Shown in pieces: positions 59,100-64,000 of a stretch of 64,000 bases of DNA. Origin of the DNA: Streptomyces sp. R21 (lineage in GTDB: Bacteria > Actinomycetota > Actinomycetes > Streptomycetales > Streptomycetaceae); contig NZ_CP163435.1 in the NCBI RefSeq assembly GCF_041051975.1, forward strand, positions 1,426,001 to 1,490,000, written 5' to 3'. The position numbers and the translations under genes are program-made. The notes under the pieces were generated by a model. It saw only the letters and a program-made list of their open reading frames with translations. It was not told the DNA's origin and did no database searches. Numbering within the stretch: the stretch's first letter is position 1; every line of letters starts with the position of its first letter.

Positions 59100-59881
59100 C
59101 GGCCCGCCGGGCGCAGCCGCAGACCCTGCATGCCGCCGTCGACGGCGAGGGCGGTGCCGGTGGTGGCGCCGGAGAGGGGGCTCGCCAAATAGGCGATGGC
59201 GCCCGCGACTTCGGATGCCGAGACCAGGCGGCCGGCGGGCTGTCGGGCCTCCAGCGCGGCGCGCTCGGCGGCCGGGTCGGAGGCGGCGCCGAGGAGGCGG
59301 CCGACCCAAGGAGTGTCCACCGTGCCGGGGTTGACGCAGTTGACGCGGATGCCCTCGCGGACGTGGTCGGCGGCCATGGCGAGGGTGAGGGAGAGGACGG
59401 CGCCCTTCGAGGCGGAGTACAGGGCGCGTTGGGGCAGGCCCGCGGTGGCGGCGATGGAGCAGGTGTTGACGACTGCCGCGTACGCGGAGGTCCGGAGGTG
59501 GGGCAGGGCGGCGCGGGTGACGCGGACCATGCCGAGGACGTTGACGTCCAGGACGCGGTGCCACTGCTCGTCGTCGTTGTCCTCGATGGTGCCCTGGGCG
59601 CCGATGCCCGCGTTGTTGATCACGATGTCGAGTCCGCCGAGGTCGGCGACGGCCGCGGCAACCGCTTCGCGCACGGAGGCGTCGTCGCAGACGTCGGCGC
59701 GGTGGCCGAGGAGCGGCTTCTCGACCGACGAGGGGTCCAGGTCGAGGACCGCGACCTGGGCGCCTCGGGCGGCGAGGAGGTCGGCGGTCGCGCGGCCGAT
59801 GCCGGAGGCGCCGCCCGTCACGAGCGCCTTGAGGCCTGCGAAGTCCTGCGCCCCGCCTGCCGGTTCCTGGGGTTCCGTCAT
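59096..59881 (-). CDS. Short-chain dehydrogenase/reductase
   Basis: 261-residue classical SDR. The NAD(P) motif is ALVTGGASGIGRATA, with VLDLD favouring NAD(H), then NNAGIGAQG, the catalytic Ser in NTCSIAATAG, YSASK, and the C-terminal GTALAVDGGMQGL. The context of aldose dehydrogenase, mutarotase and lactonase suggests the 2-keto-3-deoxy-sugar-acid dehydrogenase step of a fucose-type oxidative route; the dehydratase of that route is not in the window. The ATG at 59881 is the operon start, opposite a FadR-type regulator. Confidence 0.85.
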   Translation of the reverse strand: MTEPQEPAGGAQDFAGLKALVTGGASGIGRATADLLAARGAQVAVLDLDPSSVEKPLLGHRADVCDDASVREAVAAAVADLGGLDIVINNAGIGAQGTIEDNDDEQWHRVLDVNVLGMVRVTRAALPHLRTSAYAAVVNTCSIAATAGLPQRALYSASKGAVLSLTLAMAADHVREGIRVNCVNPGTVDTPWVGRLLGAASDPAAERAALEARQPAGRLVSASEVAGAIAYLASPLSGATTGTALAVDGGMQGLRLRPAGR

Positions 59882-60071
59882 ACCGCTTCGCCCTTCCGGT
59901 CGGTGAGTTCCTGTTGCGGGAGGTCGGCGGCCCGGAAGCCGCCGCCGGGGGTGGTGCGAGTGGGGGGCGGGGACACGGAGGGCCTTTCGGTCGGTGGCGC
60001 AGGATCCTCGGTGAGTAGGTGCCCGGTGAGTGGCTGCTGGGCGAGTGGCTGCTGGGCGCGCGAACGAATAT

Positions 60072-60082
60072 TTATCAGACCA
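60072..60082. promoter_or_regulatory. FadR-type operator, imperfect
   Basis: TTATCAGACCA matches TGGTCNGACCA at 9 of 11 positions. It lies 191 bases upstream of the SDR start, in an AT-rich patch likely to contain the SDR operon promoter. Confidence 0.5.
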
Positions 60083-60134
60083 CTTTGCTCTCCCGACAGG
60101 CCTTCGCAGGGAGTTTCCGCGTTCTTTGGCCATG

Positions 60135-60147
60135 GTGGTCGGACCAC
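60135..60147. promoter_or_regulatory. FadR-type operator, perfect
   Basis: GTGGTCGGACCAC is a perfect dyad containing TGGTCNGACCA, the consensus of FadR-subfamily GntR regulators. It lies 46 bases upstream of the regulator GTG, immediately before its ribosome site region. Confidence 0.75.
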
Positions 60148-60192
60148 TCGGCTCGTTAGGCTGCGGCGCACCGGGCGACAGGAGGAAGCGGC

Positions 60193-60900
60193 GTGGACGA
60201 AACGGCCCCGTACAAGGGCACGGTGACGCAGCGCGGCATCGAGCGGATCAAGCAGATGATCGGCGAAGGCCGACTGGAGCCCGGGCAGCGGCTGCCCACC
60301 GAGCGTGATCTCGCGACCCAGCTGGGCATGTCGCGCAGTTCGGTGCGCGAGGCGATCCGCGCGCTCACGGTCCTCGGTGTGCTGGAGGCGCGGCACGGAT
60401 CGGGCATCTACGTCACGCAGTTGCAGGCCGGCGACCTGCTGGAGACCTTCGGGGTCGTGGCCGATCTGTCGCGCGGGCCGCGCCTGGTGGAGCTGCTCGA
60501 AGTGCGCCGGGTCCTGGAGTCGACGGCGACCGCGCTGGCGGCCGCCCGGATCACGGCCGAGCAGCTCGTCGACGTAGGGAAGCATCTGACCGCGATGAAC
60601 GCGACGGACGACCCGGAGGAGATCCTCGCGCATGACCTGGCGTTCCACCGCGCCATCGTGGCCGCCGCGGGCAACGAGACGATGACGGCGATCCTGGACG
60701 GCCTGTCCTCGCGCACCTTCCGCGCCCGGGTCTGGCGCGGCTACCAGGAGGAGGGCGCCTTCGCCCGCACCCGCCGCGAGCACGCGGCGATCCACCGCGC
60801 GCTGGCCGCCCGCGATCCGGAGGCGGCGCGGGTGGCCGCCGCCGCGCACGTGGGCGAGGTGGAGGAGTGGCTCCGGACGCAGCTCGACGGTGAGGGCTGA
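60193..60900 (+). CDS. FadR-subfamily GntR regulator (FCD domain)
   Basis: 235 residues. The winged helix (about 10-75) has IKQMIGEGRLEPGQRLPTER, LGMSRSSVREAIRALTVLGVLE and RHGSGIYVT. The FCD domain (about 85-225) has EVRRVLESTATALAA, HDLAFHRAIVAAAGNETM and HAAIHRALAARDPEAARVAA. The GTG at 60193 has GGAGGA 6 bases upstream. It is divergent from the SDR/aldose-dehydrogenase operon, with two matching operators between them, so it is very likely the local repressor, induced by a sugar acid. Confidence 0.88.
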   Translation: MDETAPYKGTVTQRGIERIKQMIGEGRLEPGQRLPTERDLATQLGMSRSSVREAIRALTVLGVLEARHGSGIYVTQLQAGDLLETFGVVADLSRGPRLVELLEVRRVLESTATALAAARITAEQLVDVGKHLTAMNATDDPEEILAHDLAFHRAIVAAAGNETMTAILDGLSSRTFRARVWRGYQEEGAFARTRREHAAIHRALAARDPEAARVAAAAHVGEVEEWLRTQLDGEG

Positions 60901-61306
60901 GCCGGGCCGGGAGCAGTCACCGGCCGGACCGCTCGCCGCCCCGCTCGCCGCAGTGGGCACGGAGCCGTCGGGTCAGGTGGTCTGTCGGCTCGCGTCGGCG
61001 AGGACTCCGACCGCCTCGCCCACGCGCCGCATCCTCGCCTTGCGGGGGCGGCTGGAGAACGCGACCCTCGCCCCGGTCACCCGGGCCTTGATCCAGAAGA
61101 ACAGCCCCAGGAGGCAGCCGAGGTGTTCGTCGGCCTCAGTACGGCGACGACGGCTGCCGCACAGGCGCCGCCATCACCAGGAACCACCCGGGAACCCACC
61201 GCCCCCGCGCCGCCGCATGCCCCGTACCGCCATCATGTGCACCAAGAGACACGGGACCGCTACCCTCCGGGCCGGTGAGCCGATGAGAGTTGCCAGAACG
61301 CCACAC

Positions 61307-61356
61307 ACTTTCCAGTCGGGAAAGTTCCCTGTGGGATTCACACATTCGCAGGGAAC
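61307..61356. terminator. Two overlapping hairpins after the alpha-mannosidase gene
   Basis: ACTTTCC (61307-61313) pairs with GGAAAGT (61319-61325), and GTTCCCTG (61324-61331) pairs with CAGGGAAC (61349-61356). The stems share two bases, so they compete. They lie 40-90 bases beyond the minus-strand mannosidase stop. I see nothing else coding in 60901-61396. Confidence 0.5.
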
Positions 61357-61396
61357 GCCCGCCTACGTGTGCGACCGTGGCCGCCCCTCCGCTCTC

Positions 61397-64000
61397 TCAG
61401 GCCCGTGCCAGCCGCAGGGTCACCAGCTCGAAGGGCCGCAGCCGCAGGGTCACCCGGTCGCCGTCGCGCTGCGGTGCCACCGCGTCCGCGAGCGGGCGTT
61501 CCAGCAGGTCCGTCACCGTGACGGCCGCGACCTCGAAGCCCGCGGTGAGCGTGGCCCGGGTGCGTCCGCCTCGTGACTCGTGGAAGCGGACGACCACGTC
61601 GCCGCTGCCGTCGTCGGCCAGCTTCACGGCGGTGACGACGACCGCGTCCTGCTCGACGCTCACCAGGGGTGCGACCGACGGAGCCCCGCCGGTCACCGTG
61701 CGCTCCGGCAGGTTGATCCGCCAGCCCTCACGCACCGCGTCGCCGATCCCGGCACCGGGTACCAGCGCGTGCCGGAAGCGGTGGACGCCCTGGTCGGTCT
61801 CGGGGTCCGGGAAGCGCGGGGCACGCAGCAGCGATACGCGGACCGTGGTGGTCGTACCGCCGTCACCGTCGCTGCGTACGGCACGGGTCACGTCGTGGCC
61901 GTACGTCGAGTCGTTGACGACCGCGACGCCCCAGCCCGGCTCCTCGATGTGCACGAACCGGTGGTTGCAGGCCTCGAACTTGGCGGCCTCCCAGGACGTG
62001 TTGGTGTGGGTCGGCCGGTGGAAGTGCCCGAACTGGGTCTCGGACGCGTACCGTTCGGCGTGCACGTCGAGCGGGAATGCGAGCTTGAGGAACTTCTCCG
62101 TCTCGTGCCAGTCGACCTCGGTGTCGAGGGTGAGCCGCCGCTCCCCCGGGGCGAGGGACAACACCTGGGTGACGCGCGAGGCGCCGAAGGTCCGTACGAC
62201 GCGGACCGACACGCCGTCGCCGACGGGTACGACCTCGTCGGCGTCGACCAGGTCGGTGCCCGTGTTCCGGTAGAACTCGTCGACGTCCCAGGCGTCCCAC
62301 ATGTTCGGGAAGTCGGGGTGAAGTTGGAGGAGGTTCGCGGCGCGTCCCGGGGCGACGGTCTCCCGGTCGGCCTCGATGTCGTAGACGGAGACGACGAGCC
62401 CGCGCCCGTCGATCTCGATCCGCAGCAGACCGTTGTCCAGCACATGGCCCCCGGCCGCCGTCGACGAAAGCGACACGGCGCCGGCGACGACGGCGGTGGC
62501 GGCGCCGCCCGCCGGGACTCCGCTGCGGCCGTGCGGGGCGGAGTTGAAGACCAGTTCCGTGGTCCCCTCCCCCGCCAGGGCCCGCTGGGCCGCGTCGATG
62601 ATCGCGTTCAGTTCCCCGGCGACCCGCGCGTAGGTCCTGCGGGCCTCCCGGTGCACCCAGGCGATGGACGAGCCGGGCAGGATGTCGTGGAACTGGTGGA
62701 GCAGCACCGTCTTCCAGATACGGTCCAACTCCTCGTAGGGATAGAGGAATCCGGTGCGTACGGCCGCGGTCGCCGCCCACAGTTCCGCCTCGCGCAGCAG
62801 GTGCTCGCTGCGGCGGTTGCCCTGCTTGGTCCCGGCCTGGCTGGTGAGGGTGGCGCGGTGCAGTTCGAGGTACAACTCCCCCACCCAGACGGGCGGGTTG
62901 GGGTATTCGGCCTCGGCCTTCTTGAAGAACTCCTCGGGCGTCTCCCAGGCCACCGTGGCGGAGCCTTCGAGGTCGCGCAGGCGGCCCGCCTTGGCGATCA
63001 TCTCGCGCGTCGTGCCGCCGCCTCCGTCGCCCCAGCCGGTGGGCGCGAGGGAGTGCCGGGCGGCGCCCTTGTCCTTGAAGTTCCGTGCCGCGTGGGCGAT
63101 TTCGCTGCCCTTCATGGAGCAGTTGTAGGTGTCGACGGGCGGGAAGTGGGTGAAGATCCGGGTGCCGTCGACGCCCTCCCACTGGAAGGTGTGGTGCGGG
63201 AACTTGTTGGTCTGGGACCACGAGATCTTCTGCGTGAGCAGCCACTTGGAGCCCGCCGCCTTGATGATCTGCGGCAGCCCGGCGGCGAAGCCGAAGGTGT
63301 CGGGCAGCCAGGCCTCCTCGTTCTCGATGCCGAACTCGTCGAGGAAGAACCGCTTGCCGTGCACGAACTGACGGGCCATCGCCTCCGAGCCGGGCATGTT
63401 CGTGTCCGACTCGACCCACATGCCGCCCGCGGGCACGAACCGCCCGTCGGCGACCGCCTTCTTGACCCGCGCCCATACCTCGGGCCGGTGCTCCTTGACC
63501 CACGCCCACTGCTGGGCCTGGGACATGGCGAAGACGAAGTCGGGCTCGTCGTCGAGGAGGGCCGTCATGTTGGAGGTGGTCCGAGCGACCTTGCGGACCG
63601 TCTCGCGCAGCGGCCACAGCCAGGCCGAGTCGATGTGCGCGTGCCCGACGGCGCTGATGCGGTGCGCGGAGGGGACCGCGGGTTCGGCGAGCACGCTTGC
63701 GAGGTGCGAACGCGCGGCAGCAGCGGTGCCGCCCACGTCCTGGAGGTCGACCGCGTCGAGCGCGCGCTCCACGGCGCGCAGGATGTCCCAGCGCCGCGCG
63801 CCCTCGACCGGCAGCTCGGCCATCAGCTCGCCCAGCACCTCCAGGTCGATGACGAGCTGCCACACGCTCTCGTCGAAGATCGCGAGGTCCATGCGGGCGA
63901 GGGTGTACTGCGGCTCGTCGCCCGCCGTCTCCTTGTCGCCCAACTGCGTGGGCAGGAAGGGGTGGTAGTCGAGGATGACGGGGTTGGAGGCGGCCTCGAT
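61397..64000 (-). CDS. GH38 alpha-mannosidase, 5' end beyond the window
   Basis: 867 codons are visible and the frame is open to the right edge (EAASNPVILDYHPFLPTQL reads in frame before the first possible internal start at 63943), so the N-terminal part is outside. Motifs are GHAHIDSAWLWPLRETVRK (zinc His and Asp), MWVESDTNMPGSEAMARQF (nucleophile Asp), WLPDTFGFAAGLPQI, WSQTNKFPHHTFQWEG and, in the C-terminal beta domain, NHRFVHIEEPGWGVAVVND. It lacks a visible signal, so it is probably cytosolic and acts on mannosyl glycans or oligosaccharides. It ends RPFELVTLRLARA. Confidence 0.93.
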   Translation of the reverse strand: MEAASNPVILDYHPFLPTQLGDKETAGDEPQYTLARMDLAIFDESVWQLVIDLEVLGELMAELPVEGARRWDILRAVERALDAVDLQDVGGTAAAARSHLASVLAEPAVPSAHRISAVGHAHIDSAWLWPLRETVRKVARTTSNMTALLDDEPDFVFAMSQAQQWAWVKEHRPEVWARVKKAVADGRFVPAGGMWVESDTNMPGSEAMARQFVHGKRFFLDEFGIENEEAWLPDTFGFAAGLPQIIKAAGSKWLLTQKISWSQTNKFPHHTFQWEGVDGTRIFTHFPPVDTYNCSMKGSEIAHAARNFKDKGAARHSLAPTGWGDGGGGTTREMIAKAGRLRDLEGSATVAWETPEEFFKKAEAEYPNPPVWVGELYLELHRATLTSQAGTKQGNRRSEHLLREAELWAATAAVRTGFLYPYEELDRIWKTVLLHQFHDILPGSSIAWVHREARRTYARVAGELNAIIDAAQRALAGEGTTELVFNSAPHGRSGVPAGGAATAVVAGAVSLSSTAAGGHVLDNGLLRIEIDGRGLVVSVYDIEADRETVAPGRAANLLQLHPDFPNMWDAWDVDEFYRNTGTDLVDADEVVPVGDGVSVRVVRTFGASRVTQVLSLAPGERRLTLDTEVDWHETEKFLKLAFPLDVHAERYASETQFGHFHRPTHTNTSWEAAKFEACNHRFVHIEEPGWGVAVVNDSTYGHDVTRAVRSDGDGGTTTTVRVSLLRAPRFPDPETDQGVHRFRHALVPGAGIGDAVREGWRINLPERTVTGGAPSVAPLVSVEQDAVVVTAVKLADDGSGDVVVRFHESRGGRTRATLTAGFEVAAVTVTDLLERPLADAVAPQRDGDRVTLRLRPFELVTLRLARA

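Noticed and set aside
59878..60960. 360-codon open frame on the minus strand across the FadR-type gene
   Set aside because: The plus-strand frame encodes an unmistakable GntR regulator with a good ribosome site; the antisense frame is a composition effect.
60890..61576. 228-codon open frame in the gap before the mannosidase
   Set aside because: It has no domain, overlaps the mannosidase antisense, and its composition is Arg/Pro-rich as expected from random GC-rich DNA.

Overview
The window is Streptomyces-type chromosome. GC is very high with strong GC bias at third codon positions. GTG and TTG starts are frequent, many genes are coupled by ATGA or GTGA overlaps, and the gene families (RmdA-like c-di-GMP enzyme, Methyltransf_19, secreted GH9 and beta-helix enzymes, class F sortase, PP2C with PAS/GAF/HATPase) are typical of the genus. 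From memory, the order sdhB-sdhA-sdhC / LysR followed by rmdA resembles the SCO092x region of S. coelicolor. This was not checked.

Left part (1-18300), carbohydrate island. It holds the end of a secreted GH9 cellulase, an aldo/keto reductase, an LLM-type flavin oxidoreductase and a UvrA2-like ABC protein. An unusual glycine-tRNA-like gene follows on the minus strand. Next come a secreted beta-helix/discoidin/ricin-lectin enzyme and a seven-gene minus-strand operon. That operon encodes a sugar ABC importer (binding lipoprotein, two permeases), an unrecognised 660-residue protein, an L-rhamnose/L-fucose-type mutarotase, a lactonase-type amidohydrolase and an aldose dehydrogenase. A divergent FCD-type GntR regulator sits beside it. 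The same 15-bp dyad lies upstream of the beta-helix gene and upstream of the regulator, which ties extracellular cleavage, uptake and oxidation into one probable regulon.

Middle part (18300-33400). Small proteins (DUF5988-like, DinB-like, SRPBCC) lead to an acyl-CoA synthetase gene broken by a short palindromic repeat. An olsB-olsA-like ornithine-lipid pair, a three-gene succinate dehydrogenase operon and its divergent LysR regulator follow. Then comes an accessory block: a decayed fragment, a purine-nucleosidase-like protein, an NB-ARC/STAND-TPR ATPase, a periplasmic-binding-like protein without a signal peptide behind a possible LexA box, and a HAD remnant. The first two resemble NTPase-dependent conflict (defence) systems.

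Right-middle part (33400-57400), signalling and envelope genes. These include a PAS-GGDEF-EAL c-di-GMP enzyme coupled to a methyltransferase, a two-repeat lipoprotein, a proline-rich secreted protein with a DUF4239-like membrane protein, and two small exported proteins beside a class F sortase. A polysaccharide deacetylase, universal stress protein, hydrolase/MarR pair and CapA-like lipoprotein follow. The rest are an ECF sigma factor and zinc anti-sigma pair split by one unknown gene, an isochorismatase-like hydrolase and GlxA-type regulator, a Fpg/Nei glycosylase, a PP2C phosphatase, a lipoprotein and a lipase-maturation-factor-like membrane protein.

Right end (57400-64000), second sugar-acid cluster. 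A minus-strand operon of SDR, aldose dehydrogenase, mutarotase and amidohydrolase lies opposite a FadR-type regulator, with two FadR-like operators between them. Its mutarotase is frameshifted and its amidohydrolase has lost about 144 internal residues. The first cluster carries intact counterparts, so this cluster looks like a decaying paralogue. The window closes inside a GH38 alpha-mannosidase gene.
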